Shown piece after piece: positions 47,113 to 56,676 of a stretch of DNA of 64,000 nt. The notes beneath the pieces were generated by a model that did no database searches, was not told the DNA's origin, and saw only the letters and a program-made list of their open reading frames with translations. The position numbers and the translations under genes are program-made. Position 1 is the stretch's first letter, and each line of letters opens with the position of its first letter. Origin of the DNA: Larkinella soli (lineage in GTDB: Bacteria > Bacteroidota > Bacteroidia > Cytophagales > Spirosomataceae); the NCBI RefSeq assembly GCF_003703975.1, contig NZ_QTJY01000004.1, forward strand, positions 248,001 to 312,000, read 5' to 3'.

Positions 47113-48720
47113 ATGAAATTCCTCGGATCAGTTCTCCTCTCCCTGAGTCTGCTCGGCTCGATGACACGCTGCATGGCGCAGCCGGATAAGAAGCCGGCCA
47201 TTCCGCCGGCCAACGAATACAGCGAATACCTGGAAACCGTTCAGAAAGCCACATTTCGGTATTTCCGGGACTTTGCCCACCCGGTATCCGGCCTGGCGCC
47301 CGAGCGAACCGCCACGCCCAACATCGTCACGACCGGCGGCTCCGGTTTCGGCATCATGGCCCTGATTACCGGGGCGGAACGGCGCTGGATCACCCGGGCC
47401 GAAGCCCTCCAGCAGGTGCAGAAGATGGTGGCTTTCCTGGAAAAGTCCGACCGTTTCCATGGCGTCTGGCCCCACTGGCTCGACGGCAGTACCGGCCGGG
47501 TGGTTCCGTTTTCGGAGCATGATAACGGGGGCGACCTCGTCGAAACCGCCTATTTAGTCAACGGGCTGCTGATTGCCCGTACCTACTTCGACGGGAATCC
47601 GGCCGTCGAGAAAGACCTGCGCCAGCGCATCGACCGGCTCTGGCGGGAGGTGGAATGGGACTGGTACGTCCGCGACGGCCGGCTGCTCTGGCACTGGTCG
47701 CCGAACTATGAATGGCGCATGAACCACCCGATCCGGGGGCACGACGAGACGTTCATCACCTACGTGCTGGCGCTGGGCTCACCGACCCACGCCATTCAGC
47801 CGGAAGTATACCGGAACACCTATAAACAAAGCGACCATTACGTCAATGATCAGACCTATTTCGGCTATAAACTGCCGCTGGGTTTCCCGATGGGCGGGCC
47901 GCTGTTTTTCGCGCATTATTCCTACCTGAGCCTCGACCCGCGGCTCATGCAGGACGACCATACCTACTACTGGGAGCAGAACCGGAATCACACGCTTATC
48001 AACCGGGCGCACTGCCTGCAACCCCGCCAGGCCATGTTCGGCTACGGGCCGGGCAACTGGGGTTTGACGGCCAGCGATGACTACAATTTTTACGACGCTC
48101 ACTCGCCCACCAACGACAACGGCACCATCAGCCCGACGGCGGCTTTGTCGTCGTTTCCCTATACGCCCTATTATTCGATGCAGGTGCTGCGAAATCTGTA
48201 TCTGCGGGAGGGCAGCCGGCTGTTCGGCCCTTACGGTTTTTACGACGCCTACCATAAAGGCCTGAACTGGTATTCGAACCAGTATCTGGCCATCGATCAG
48301 GGGCCGATTGTGGTGATGATGGAGAATTTCCGTTCGGGGCTGCTCTGGAAACTGGGCGAAAAAACGCCGGAGTTATGGACCGGGCTGTCAAAAATGGACA
48401 TCCGCCGGCCGGCGCATCCTACCGGGTTTTACGCCTACGCGCCGGACTTCCGCACGGGCTACGTCGACCTCTGGAAACACCCCGACCGGGGCGCCTTCGT
48501 CCTCGATTTTGCGGTGAAAGGCACCCAGCCGGTGACGCTGACCGCGCGCGACGAGAACGACCGGGAGGTGCAGAAACTGATCGATAACAAAGCCTACACC
48601 GAGGGAATGCACGAACTGCTGTTTCAGCTTCCTCAGGGGCGGTATGTGTTTGAACTGGCACAGGGCAGCGAGAAACGGCAGATGAAGCTGTTTCTGCATC
48701 AGGGCGTTGATAATCAATAG
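47113..48720 (+). CDS. Glucoamylase-like glycoside hydrolase, probable GH144 endo-beta-1,2-glucanase
   Basis: The 535-residue secreted protein has a signal peptide (cleavage near CMAQ) and an (alpha/alpha)-barrel domain of the glucoamylase-like family. Conserved segments are GGSGFGIMALITGAERRWI (about 75-95), WPHWLDGSTGRVVPFSEHDNGGDLVETAYLVNGLL (about 117-155), HDETFITYVLALGSPTHAI and TALSSFPYTPYYSM. These resemble GH144, whose characterised member from Chitinophaga pinensis is an endo-beta-1,2-glucanase. A C-terminal beta domain (about 440-530) follows. Clustering with SusC/SusD supports a glycan-degrading role; the beta-1,2-glucan substrate is inferred from family only, and catalytic residues were not assigned. 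Confidence 0.8.
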   Translation: MKFLGSVLLSLSLLGSMTRCMAQPDKKPAIPPANEYSEYLETVQKATFRYFRDFAHPVSGLAPERTATPNIVTTGGSGFGIMALITGAERRWITRAEALQQVQKMVAFLEKSDRFHGVWPHWLDGSTGRVVPFSEHDNGGDLVETAYLVNGLLIARTYFDGNPAVEKDLRQRIDRLWREVEWDWYVRDGRLLWHWSPNYEWRMNHPIRGHDETFITYVLALGSPTHAIQPEVYRNTYKQSDHYVNDQTYFGYKLPLGFPMGGPLFFAHYSYLSLDPRLMQDDHTYYWEQNRNHTLINRAHCLQPRQAMFGYGPGNWGLTASDDYNFYDAHSPTNDNGTISPTAALSSFPYTPYYSMQVLRNLYLREGSRLFGPYGFYDAYHKGLNWYSNQYLAIDQGPIVVMMENFRSGLLWKLGEKTPELWTGLSKMDIRRPAHPTGFYAYAPDFRTGYVDLWKHPDRGAFVLDFAVKGTQPVTLTARDENDREVQKLIDNKAYTEGMHELLFQLPQGRYVFELAQGSEKRQMKLFLHQGVDNQ

Positions 48721-48725
48721 GGTCG

Positions 48726-48783
48726 AAAAAAATAGCCGTTGCCCGCAGTGGAGAGGCCCGGCTCCGGGCAACGGCTATTTTTT
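48726..48783. terminator. Terminator of the polysaccharide locus
   Basis: The A-rich arm ending AATAGCCGTTGCCCG (to 48745) pairs with CGGGCAACGGCTATT (48765-48779) and T residues follow. It is near-symmetric and could work both ways. Confidence 0.88.
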
Positions 48784-48819
48784 CCTGGGCGTCGGTGGAA
48801 GAAAACCGCCTTTTTTAAA

Positions 48820-48827
48820 TAGGTTTG
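48820..48827 (+). promoter_or_regulatory. -7-like element before the small membrane protein gene
   Basis: TAGGTTTG matches TAnnTTTG and lies 77 bp before the start codon at 48904. No TTG lies at the expected -33 position. Confidence 0.4.
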
Positions 48828-48903
48828 TCGGGTAACCGGTCATGCAACGCATTCCTGCCGAATTGCGTTATACCGGGTAACCACCCAGTAGACAACCTTT
48901 CCC

Positions 48904-49029
48904 ATGAATACTCGCTTCAAAACCTGGCTCAAGCGCGTCGGCTGGCTGGGCTTTCTCTTCTTTCTCATCAAGGGCCTGCTCTGGCTGATTATCCCTTACC
49001 TGATTGCCAAAGGCGTTTTTTCAAAGTAA
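48904..49029 (+). CDS. 41-residue membrane protein
   Basis: This short frame starts at ATG 48904 and stops at 49027-49029. It has a basic N-terminus (MNTRFKTWLKRVGW) and one long hydrophobic helix (about 14-35) with a positively charged end (AKGVFSK). The WLGFLFFLIKGLLWL pattern is like small Bacteroidota membrane proteins that I recall as uncharacterised. A -7-like element lies upstream and tamB begins about 110 bp downstream, so it may be co-transcribed with tamB. Function unknown; too short to exclude chance, but the codon use and helix look real. Confidence 0.6.
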   Translation: MNTRFKTWLKRVGWLGFLFFLIKGLLWLIIPYLIAKGVFSK

Positions 49030-49141
49030 GACGCATTCAAGAAACAACATAACTATAACATATTCACTACCGGCCGGGTTTAGTATACCGAAACTGGCGT
49101 TAAAAACGTATATAGCGGTATTTCAAGACCGACACCGGAAC

Positions 49142-52100
49142 GTGAAAAGATTTCTGACGGCTTTTTTTCTTGCCATACTTGCCCTTCTCTTTCTGCTGAT
49201 CGGTTTTGCCACCGTGATAGCGACGACGACGTGGGGGCAGGTGTTCGTTACCCGTCAGGTCAATAATTACCTCGCCAAAAAGATCAAAAGCCCTTTTCAT
49301 ATCGGGCGCATCCGCTATCACCTCCCGGATTACGTGGCGCTGGAGGACGTCCTGTTCATTACGCCCAAAGGGGATACCCTGCTGGCCGGACAGAAGATGC
49401 ACGTCGACCTCGATATGATGGCCCTGCTGGATAATCGGGTCATGATCAACCAGGTCGACCTGGAACGGATTCGTCTGAAAATTACCCGCACGCGCCCGGA
49501 TACGACCTTCAATTTCCAGTACATCGTGGATGCCTTCGATACCGGAGCACCCCCGAAACCGGCCGATACGGCAGCCGCCCCGCTGGACATCAACCTCACG
49601 GCGATGTTCCTGAAAGATGTGCGGATCGTCTACCAGGATGATGTGGTGGGGGCCGATGTGAATGCCTACGTGGATAGCCTGCGGGCGGGTTTCACCGAGA
49701 CGAATCTGAATAAAAACCGGTATCACCTCGATTCCGTCCGGGTGGAAGGGCTGACGGCCCTGACCCGGCTTTACAAAGGCATCGACCTGCCCGAAAAACC
49801 GGGCGGCACTACCCAGGCATCCGTAGCGGGCGATACGCTCGACCTGAAGCTCGGCACTTGGGAAATCAATAAAAGCCGCTGGGACGTTCGGGTGGAGGAA
49901 GCCGGTTTTCAGACAAAGGGCAGCATCGGCCGGCTGGCCATGACCGCCGATTACCTGCACCTCGACGGGCAACGGGTGGGCATCCGTTCCCTCGACCTGA
50001 CCAACTCCGACATTGCTGCCCGACTGACGAAACAGCCGAAAGCCGCCCCCCCGCCGAAGACGGCTCCGGCGACGGCCACACCGGCTGAAGAAGGCGGCTG
50101 GCAGGCCCGGCTGAGCCGGCTGCGTCTCGCCGACAGCCGCATCCGGTTCGACGACGATAATCAGGCACCCCTCCGTACCGGCCTCGACTACGGCCACCTC
50201 GACCTTCAGGGGCTGAACCTGGCCGCCCGGCAGATTGGCTATAGTCCCGAACTGATTCAGGGACAATTCCGCGGAGGACGGTTCCGTGACAAAAGCGGGT
50301 TCGTGCTGCAGCGGCTCGATGCCGACGTGAAATACGGCGACACGCTTACGTCCGTGACCGGCCTGCTGGTACAGACGCCCCAGACGCTGCTGCGCGATCA
50401 GCTTATTCTGCGCTACGATTCCATCGGCCAGCTTTCGCGCCCGGCCGAAGCCCGGCGGGTGGGCGTCCGGGTCAGCCTGCGCCAAAGCCGGCTGGCCGTG
50501 TCCGACCTTCTTCAACTGGCACCTTTCCTGGCGAATACCGCTCCCTTTGCGGGGAACCGCAACGCCGTGATCCGGGTCAATACGCTGATGCGCGGGACCC
50601 TGGCTTCCCTGAGCATCCCGACCTTCGAACTGGATATGCTTTCCGGAACCCGCATTCGGGCCTCCGGTCGCCTGACCAACGTGACGGACGTCGACCGGCT
50701 GGGCATGGACCTCACCATCCGGGATGCGACGACTCGTCTGAGCGACATTCGGAAGCTGGCCCCCAAAGGCTCCCTGCCCGACTCCATCGGGATTCCGCCG
50801 GGTCTGCGGCTGACCGGCCGGATGCAGGGGCAACTGAACGACCTGAACCTCCAGTCGGCTCTACGGACGGACTGGGGCAACGCCGGTTTCAACGGCACAC
50901 TGACCGGGTTCGTCTCCGGCCGGAACCCTTCTTACCGGGGCCGGCTGACGCTGGACAACCTGGATGCCGGGCGGTTTCTGTACCAGCGCGGCACCATCGG
51001 ACGCATTACGGCCGAAGCCTCCGTGCGCGGCCAGGGGCTGGACGTCAAAACCATGCAGACGGTATTTCGCCTGAATGTCCGGGAAGCCGAGCTGAACGGT
51101 TACCGCTACCAGCGGGTGGCCGCCCAGGGCCGGCTCTCCAACGGAACGCTCGATGTGGAAAGCCGGGTCGATGACCCCAATGTGCAGATCGATCTGAATA
51201 CGCGGGTCGGGTTGCAGCAGGCGTACCCGAGTGTGGAAGGGCGCATTGCCATTCAGGAGCTGAATCTGACACAACTGAAGCTCTACAAGGACCCGCTCAG
51301 CCTGCGGGGTCGCCTGGAATTTGATTTTTCCTCTACGGACCCCGCCCAGCCCGTCGGCGAACTGAGAGCCCGGGAGACGGTCGTCAATCTGAAAAATAAG
51401 ACCTATCCCATCGACTCGCTCTTTGTCCGGGCCGGTACGCAGGGAGGCCGTAAAACCGTCGAAGCGTCGGTGCCGTTCGCCCGGGTCAACTTCGACGGGC
51501 AGTTTGAATATACCCGGCTGTACGACATCTTCGTCGGCGAATTCAGCCGATACTTCGAACTGCCCGGTTTGACCTTCAACCGGGTCAATCCGCCCTATAG
51601 CTTCAATATTCGGATGACGGCCCAGCAGCACCCGCTGCTGAAGGCATTCGTGCCGGCCCTGACCCGGCTCGACACCGTCCGCCTGGATGCCTACCTCGAC
51701 AACGTGCGCGATACGACCTTCCTGGCGAACCTGAAGACCGGCGTCATCGAATATGACACCATGCAGATCCGGAGCGTTGTAGCCCGGATGCAGGCCGCCA
51801 GCAATCAGCTTGATCTGAGTGCGGCCGTCAACGGCATCGAGGCTTCCGGTCTGGAACTCGGCCGGACGGAACTGACCGGCACGGCCGCCGGCAACCAGCT
51901 CCGGTTTGCCGTCGTCAGCAAGGACTCCGTCGGCAACCCCCGGCACGGACTGGCCGGTCGGCTGAGCGTGGCCGAACGGGCCTATCAGCTCCGATTCAAC
52001 CCCGACGGTCTTCTGACGAACTACCGGCGCTGGGTCAGCGATTCGGCCGGTTTCCTGCAATATAGCGAGCAGGGCATACTGGCCAATCGTTTCTCCCTGC

Positions 52101-54166
52101 AGTCGGGAGAGCAGCGCCTGACGGTCAACAGCACCGTACAGCAACCTAACGCTCCGCTCGATGTCCGGGCAGAAAACATCATTCTTTCCGACCTGGCGAA
52201 GATTGCCGACCAAGATACGACGCTGGTCGGGGGCGTCCTGAACGCCGATGTGGTGCTGCGCGATTATATGACCAACCTATCCTTTACGGGGAATATTCGG
52301 GTCGACAGTCTGAAGGTGATGAACAAGGGCGTCGGGAACCTGACCGCGAAGCTGGCCAATACCGACGACCGCCGGATTCGCACCGAGATGGCGCTGACCG
52401 GCTCGGGGAACGCCATGACGGTAAACGGTTTTTACAACCCCACGAATGCCGACCAGGCGCTGGACTTCGACGTGAACCTTCAGCAGCTGACCATGCAGAC
52501 GATTGAAGCCTTCAGCTTCGGGCAACTGCGCTACACCCGGGGCCGGCTGACCGGACAGGTCAGCGTGGACGGGTCGGTGAGCCGGCCCCGGCTCGACGGA
52601 AGCATTGCCTTCGACTCGGTGTCGTTCAACGTCGCCTACATCAACGCCACCTACCGCATCCATCAGGAAAGCATCCGGTTCGACGAGCAGACCGTCCGCT
52701 TCCAGGAGTTCGACGTGCGGGATACGCTGAACCGGGTACTGACCACCAACGGGACGGTGACCATCCGGAATCTGCCGGACGTCGCCTACGACCTGCGGAT
52801 CTCGGCGAAGAATTTTCTGGTCCTGAATGCGGCCCGGAAGGACAACGATTTCGTCTATGGCCTGGCCGCCATCACCGCCGACCTCGGTATCCGGGGCACC
52901 GGCTCCAGGCCGACCATCGCGGGCTCGCTGCGGCTGGAAGACAACAGCCGGGTGACGATGGTGCTGCCCGATGAGAGTTCGACCGTCAATGAAGCTCGGG
53001 AGGTGGTTACGTTTATCGACCACAACGACACGCTGGCCCTGCGGAAATACCTGACCGTCGCCCGGCCGGATACCGCCATCAAGCGAATTGCCTTCCAGCA
53101 GCTGAGCAACGCCACGGTTTCGCTGAGCCTGGAGGCCAATGAGAAATCGGAACTGACCATCGTGGTGGACGAACTGAACGGCGACAACCTGCGCGTGCGG
53201 GGCAACGCCCGGCTGAACGTGACCGTCAATGCCAGCGGAGAGATCAACCTGCTGGGCCGGTATGAAGTGACCGAAGGAGAATACTCGCTGACCTATCAGG
53301 TACTCAAACGCCAGTTTTCCATCCAGAAGGGGAGTTCGATCACCTGGACCGGCGACCCCCTCCGGGCCGACCTTGACATTACGGCCATTTATAATACCTC
53401 CACGACGCCCGCCAACCTGGTGGCCAACGAATCGAGCGAACAGCTGCGGACGGCGGCCAAACAGAAGCTGCCGTTCAACGTCCTGCTGAAGATGCAGGGC
53501 CGGCTGTCGGCACCGGATATCAGCTTCGACATTACGATGCCGGAGCAGAATTTCGTGGCCTCGCGGGCGGTGATCGATGCGGTCAACTCCAAGCTGGGCC
53601 AACTCCGGCAGGATCCTTCCCAGCTTAACAAGCAGGTGTTCGGTCTGCTGGTGCTGGGCAGCTTCATTGCCGAGACGTCGTCCAGTTCGTCGGGTGGAGG
53701 AATCAACACGGAGGAAATTGCCCGAAACAGTGTCAGTAAGATTCTGTCCGACCAGCTGGAGCGGTTTGCGTCGAGCCTGATCCGGGGTGTCGATGTGGAT
53801 TTCAACCTGCTGTCGTCGAGCCAGTCGGCGGCCGTCAATAACCAGGTCGGCTCGCGGACGGACCTGAACGTCGGCGTTTCCAAGAGTTTCCTGCAGGGCC
53901 GGCTGACCGTGACGGTCGGACGAAACTTCGTTCTGGAAAACAATACCGGCATCAACCGCAACCCGAACGAGGTCTTCGACAACGTCTCCCTGAACTACAA
54001 CCTGACCCGCGACGGCCGCTATATGATCCGGGGGTATCGCCGGAGCGACTACCAGGCCGTTCTGGAGGGCTATATCATCGAAACCGGCGTGGGCTTCGTC
54101 ATCACGGTCGACTATAACCTGCTCAGCGAATTATTTGGCAAAAAACCGGCGGATACGGCGCAATGA
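49142..54166 (+). CDS. tamB: TamB/DUF490 family inner-membrane-anchored envelope protein
   Basis: The 1,674-residue protein starts with GTG at 49142, followed by a basic turn and a transmembrane helix (about 3-28). A very long beta-rich region of repeated alternating strands, the AsmA-like/beta-taco fold, spans the periplasm. The C-terminal DUF490 domain (about 1,250-1,660) contains GLLVLGSFIAE and ends near FVITVDYNLLSELFG. TamB proteins help assemble outer-membrane proteins and are implicated in phospholipid transport between the membranes. The upstream in-frame TTG at 49004 would overlap the small gene and lack a signal, so it is rejected. The end overlaps tamL by 4 bp. Confidence 0.92.
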   Translation: MKRFLTAFFLAILALLFLLIGFATVIATTTWGQVFVTRQVNNYLAKKIKSPFHIGRIRYHLPDYVALEDVLFITPKGDTLLAGQKMHVDLDMMALLDNRVMINQVDLERIRLKITRTRPDTTFNFQYIVDAFDTGAPPKPADTAAAPLDINLTAMFLKDVRIVYQDDVVGADVNAYVDSLRAGFTETNLNKNRYHLDSVRVEGLTALTRLYKGIDLPEKPGGTTQASVAGDTLDLKLGTWEINKSRWDVRVEEAGFQTKGSIGRLAMTADYLHLDGQRVGIRSLDLTNSDIAARLTKQPKAAPPPKTAPATATPAEEGGWQARLSRLRLADSRIRFDDDNQAPLRTGLDYGHLDLQGLNLAARQIGYSPELIQGQFRGGRFRDKSGFVLQRLDADVKYGDTLTSVTGLLVQTPQTLLRDQLILRYDSIGQLSRPAEARRVGVRVSLRQSRLAVSDLLQLAPFLANTAPFAGNRNAVIRVNTLMRGTLASLSIPTFELDMLSGTRIRASGRLTNVTDVDRLGMDLTIRDATTRLSDIRKLAPKGSLPDSIGIPPGLRLTGRMQGQLNDLNLQSALRTDWGNAGFNGTLTGFVSGRNPSYRGRLTLDNLDAGRFLYQRGTIGRITAEASVRGQGLDVKTMQTVFRLNVREAELNGYRYQRVAAQGRLSNGTLDVESRVDDPNVQIDLNTRVGLQQAYPSVEGRIAIQELNLTQLKLYKDPLSLRGRLEFDFSSTDPAQPVGELRARETVVNLKNKTYPIDSLFVRAGTQGGRKTVEASVPFARVNFDGQFEYTRLYDIFVGEFSRYFELPGLTFNRVNPPYSFNIRMTAQQHPLLKAFVPALTRLDTVRLDAYLDNVRDTTFLANLKTGVIEYDTMQIRSVVARMQAASNQLDLSAAVNGIEASGLELGRTELTGTAAGNQLRFAVVSKDSVGNPRHGLAGRLSVAERAYQLRFNPDGLLTNYRRWVSDSAGFLQYSEQGILANRFSLQSGEQRLTVNSTVQQPNAPLDVRAENIILSDLAKIADQDTTLVGGVLNADVVLRDYMTNLSFTGNIRVDSLKVMNKGVGNLTAKLANTDDRRIRTEMALTGSGNAMTVNGFYNPTNADQALDFDVNLQQLTMQTIEAFSFGQLRYTRGRLTGQVSVDGSVSRPRLDGSIAFDSVSFNVAYINATYRIHQESIRFDEQTVRFQEFDVRDTLNRVLTTNGTVTIRNLPDVAYDLRISAKNFLVLNAARKDNDFVYGLAAITADLGIRGTGSRPTIAGSLRLEDNSRVTMVLPDESSTVNEAREVVTFIDHNDTLALRKYLTVARPDTAIKRIAFQQLSNATVSLSLEANEKSELTIVVDELNGDNLRVRGNARLNVTVNASGEINLLGRYEVTEGEYSLTYQVLKRQFSIQKGSSITWTGDPLRADLDITAIYNTSTTPANLVANESSEQLRTAAKQKLPFNVLLKMQGRLSAPDISFDITMPEQNFVASRAVIDAVNSKLGQLRQDPSQLNKQVFGLLVLGSFIAETSSSSSGGGINTEEIARNSVSKILSDQLERFASSLIRGVDVDFNLLSSSQSAAVNNQVGSRTDLNVGVSKSFLQGRLTVTVGRNFVLENNTGINRNPNEVFDNVSLNYNLTRDGRYMIRGYRRSDYQAVLEGYIIETGVGFVITVDYNLLSELFGKKPADTAQ

Positions 54167-56481
54167 AAAAAGGTACTCTACTCCTGTTCATTCTTCTCGG
54201 TCTCTACGTTCTGCAGGGGTGCAACATCGCCAGACACCTGCCGGCGGGGGAGAAGCTGTATGACGGTACGGACATAAAGGTCGAGGCCGATTCGACGGTA
54301 TCGAAAAAAGAGCGGGAGCAGATCGAATCCCGCCTGAGCGAACTGGCTCGGCCGAAGCCCAACAAGAAGCTGTTCGGCTTTCCTTATAAAGTCGGGCTCT
54401 ATTACTTCATCGGGGAGCCGAAAAAAGACAGCGGCTTCCGGGCCTGGGCCCGCCGGAAATTCGGTGAACAGCCGGTGCTGGCAAGTGCCCGGGCCCTCTC
54501 GTCGAACGCGGCTCTCTGGACGGCTTTTCTGGAAAACGAGGGCTATTTCCGCTCCGCCGTTACCGGCGATCTGGTGGAGGAAGGCTACAAGGCCCGGGGG
54601 GTGTATCAGGTTCAGGTGCCGCAGCGCTACCTGATCGATTCGGTGACCTACCTGACTGATTCGACTCCGCTTCAGCCCGCCATGAAAGCCATTGAAAAAC
54701 GGTCCCTGCTGAAGAAAGACAATCCCTATCGGTTCGAGGTGATCAAGCTGGAGCGGGAACGGATTGCCGATGCGCTTCGCCGGCAGGGCTATTTCTACTT
54801 TCAGCCCGACTATCTGGCCATTCTGGCCGACAGCGTCGTGGGTAATCACCGTACCCGGCTGTACATTGCGGTCAAGCCGGAGACCCCGCGCGCGGCCCTG
54901 CTGCCCTATTCGATCCGCGACCTTTATATTTACCCGAATTACAGTCTGACGGGGAATGTCGGCGATACCGCCCTGAACCGGTCGTACCAGTTCGAAGATT
55001 TCCGTATCGTCGACCCGGCCGGGCTTTTTAACCCGAAGCTGTTCCGGGAGGTCGTCGCCGTACAGCCGGGCAGGCGGTACAGCAGCCGGGCGCAGGACCT
55101 GACGCTTTCCCGGTTTATCAATGTCGGGTCCTTCAAGTTTGTCCGGAGCCGGTTCGAACCCGATCAGGAGGGAGATTCCGCCGTTCTGGACGTCCATTAT
55201 TACCTGACGCCCTATCCCAAGAAATCCGTCCGGCTGGAGATTGCCGGTACGAGCCGTTCGAACAACCTGGTCGGTTCGCAGTTGACCGTCAGCTGGCGGA
55301 ACCGGAATGCGCTCGGACGGTCGGAGCTGCTGAGCATCAACGCCAACGCCGGGATCGAGTTTCAGGTCGGTGCGCGGGGGCAGGGCGTCACCAACTACCG
55401 GTACGGAATTCAGGGCAGCCTGACCTTTCCCCGGCTGGTGTCGCCCATTCCGATCCGCTATTACCGGCGCAGTCAGGTGCTGCCGAAAACCACCGTCACG
55501 CTCGGGTATGACCTCATCGTACGGGGTGACTATTATAATCTGAATTCCTTCCTGACTACCTTCGGCTACACCTGGCGGAGCCGCCAGCGGTCGGAGCATA
55601 TTTTCCAGCCGTTCAACATCAACTACGTGCGCCCGTCGAATTACGGAGAAAAGTTCTTCCTGCTGGAAGAAGACCCGACGACCCGGCAGCAGTACATCAA
55701 CATCTACCGTTCCGAGCAGCTGATCCTGAGTTCCCTATATACCTACAATCTAAGTTCTTCTCCCCGTACCGTATCCCGCTATACGTACCGCCTTACGTTC
55801 AACGCCGAGCCGGCCGGAAATCTGGCCGCGATGATGGTGAACAAGCGGAATGAACTCGGGAAGGAGGTCATCTTCGGCGTGCCGTATTCGCAGTATGTAC
55901 GCTTCGACCTCGACAGCCGGCATTTCCTGCGGGTTGCTCCGAGCCTGACCTGGGCCAACCGGATTTTCGCCGGCGTGGGTATTCCCTACGGCAATTCGAA
56001 CCAGCTCCCGTTCGTCAAGCAGTATTTCGTGGGGGGAGCCAACAGCCTGCGGGCCTTCCGGCCGCGGGCGGTGGGGCCAGGCGTGTATACCCGCAATACC
56101 GACGGTATCGTCCAGCTTCAGGACGGCGGGGGCGACATCAAACTGGAAGCCAACACCGAATTCCGGCCCCGGATCAACCAGTACCTGCAGGGGGCGCTGT
56201 TTCTGGATGTGGGGAACGTCTGGATGTATTCCGACGAAAGCACTTACGGGTTCGGGACCACATTCCGGAAGGACTTCTACAAGCAACTGGCGGTGGGAAC
56301 GGGCGTCGGTCTGCGGCTCGACCTGTCGTATTTCGTCGTTCGTTTCGATCTGGCCTTTCCCCTGCGCAAACCCTGGCTGCCGGAAGGCGCACGCTGGGTG
56401 GCCGATGAAATTGCGCTCGGAAACCGGGCCTGGCGCCGGGATAACCTGATCCTGAACGTAGCGGTCGGCTATCCGTTCTGA
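54163..56481 (+). CDS. tamL: TamL: lipoprotein BamA/TamA-family outer-membrane protein
   Basis: The 772-residue protein has a lipoprotein signal (LYVLQGC, Cys about 20) followed by the conserved NIARHLPAGEKLYDG. Predicted POTRA-like domains run from about 30 to 330, and a 16-strand Omp85 barrel follows. The barrel has the conserved GGANSLRAFRPRAVGPG (about residue 620) and ends NVAVGYPF, with the terminal Phe typical of Bam substrates. TamL is the lipid-modified TamA form of Bacteroidota; it pairs with TamB. The ATGA overlap with tamB shows coupling. Confidence 0.92.
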   Translation: MKKGTLLLFILLGLYVLQGCNIARHLPAGEKLYDGTDIKVEADSTVSKKEREQIESRLSELARPKPNKKLFGFPYKVGLYYFIGEPKKDSGFRAWARRKFGEQPVLASARALSSNAALWTAFLENEGYFRSAVTGDLVEEGYKARGVYQVQVPQRYLIDSVTYLTDSTPLQPAMKAIEKRSLLKKDNPYRFEVIKLERERIADALRRQGYFYFQPDYLAILADSVVGNHRTRLYIAVKPETPRAALLPYSIRDLYIYPNYSLTGNVGDTALNRSYQFEDFRIVDPAGLFNPKLFREVVAVQPGRRYSSRAQDLTLSRFINVGSFKFVRSRFEPDQEGDSAVLDVHYYLTPYPKKSVRLEIAGTSRSNNLVGSQLTVSWRNRNALGRSELLSINANAGIEFQVGARGQGVTNYRYGIQGSLTFPRLVSPIPIRYYRRSQVLPKTTVTLGYDLIVRGDYYNLNSFLTTFGYTWRSRQRSEHIFQPFNINYVRPSNYGEKFFLLEEDPTTRQQYINIYRSEQLILSSLYTYNLSSSPRTVSRYTYRLTFNAEPAGNLAAMMVNKRNELGKEVIFGVPYSQYVRFDLDSRHFLRVAPSLTWANRIFAGVGIPYGNSNQLPFVKQYFVGGANSLRAFRPRAVGPGVYTRNTDGIVQLQDGGGDIKLEANTEFRPRINQYLQGALFLDVGNVWMYSDESTYGFGTTFRKDFYKQLAVGTGVGLRLDLSYFVVRFDLAFPLRKPWLPEGARWVADEIALGNRAWRRDNLILNVAVGYPF

Positions 56482-56548
56482 GCCGGGCGGCCGGTCCGCG
56501 TTTTTATTGATTATTTAATGAATAAGTTACTTCAAAGACCTGTTCTTC

Positions 56549-56580
56549 TTTGCTTTTCCGTCTGAAATCCACTACCTTTG
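56549..56580 (+). promoter_or_regulatory. Promoter of fusA
   Basis: TTTG (56549-56552), a 20-bp spacer and TACCTTTG (56573-56580). The transcript would have a leader of about 90 nt before the fusA start. Confidence 0.7.
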
Positions 56581-56676
56581 CGCTCTGATTCGCGAAAAAT
56601 GCCTTTTTGATAAATTCAAGTCGCCTTTTTCTGCGTTCGTCATCAAGAAAACAAACTTCTGTAACTATACTTCATT

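Noticed and set aside
49004-49141. Longer tamB start at TTG 49004
   Set aside because: It overlaps the 41-residue gene and places a polar stretch of 46 residues before the membrane anchor; GTG 49142 gives a normal anchor at the start.
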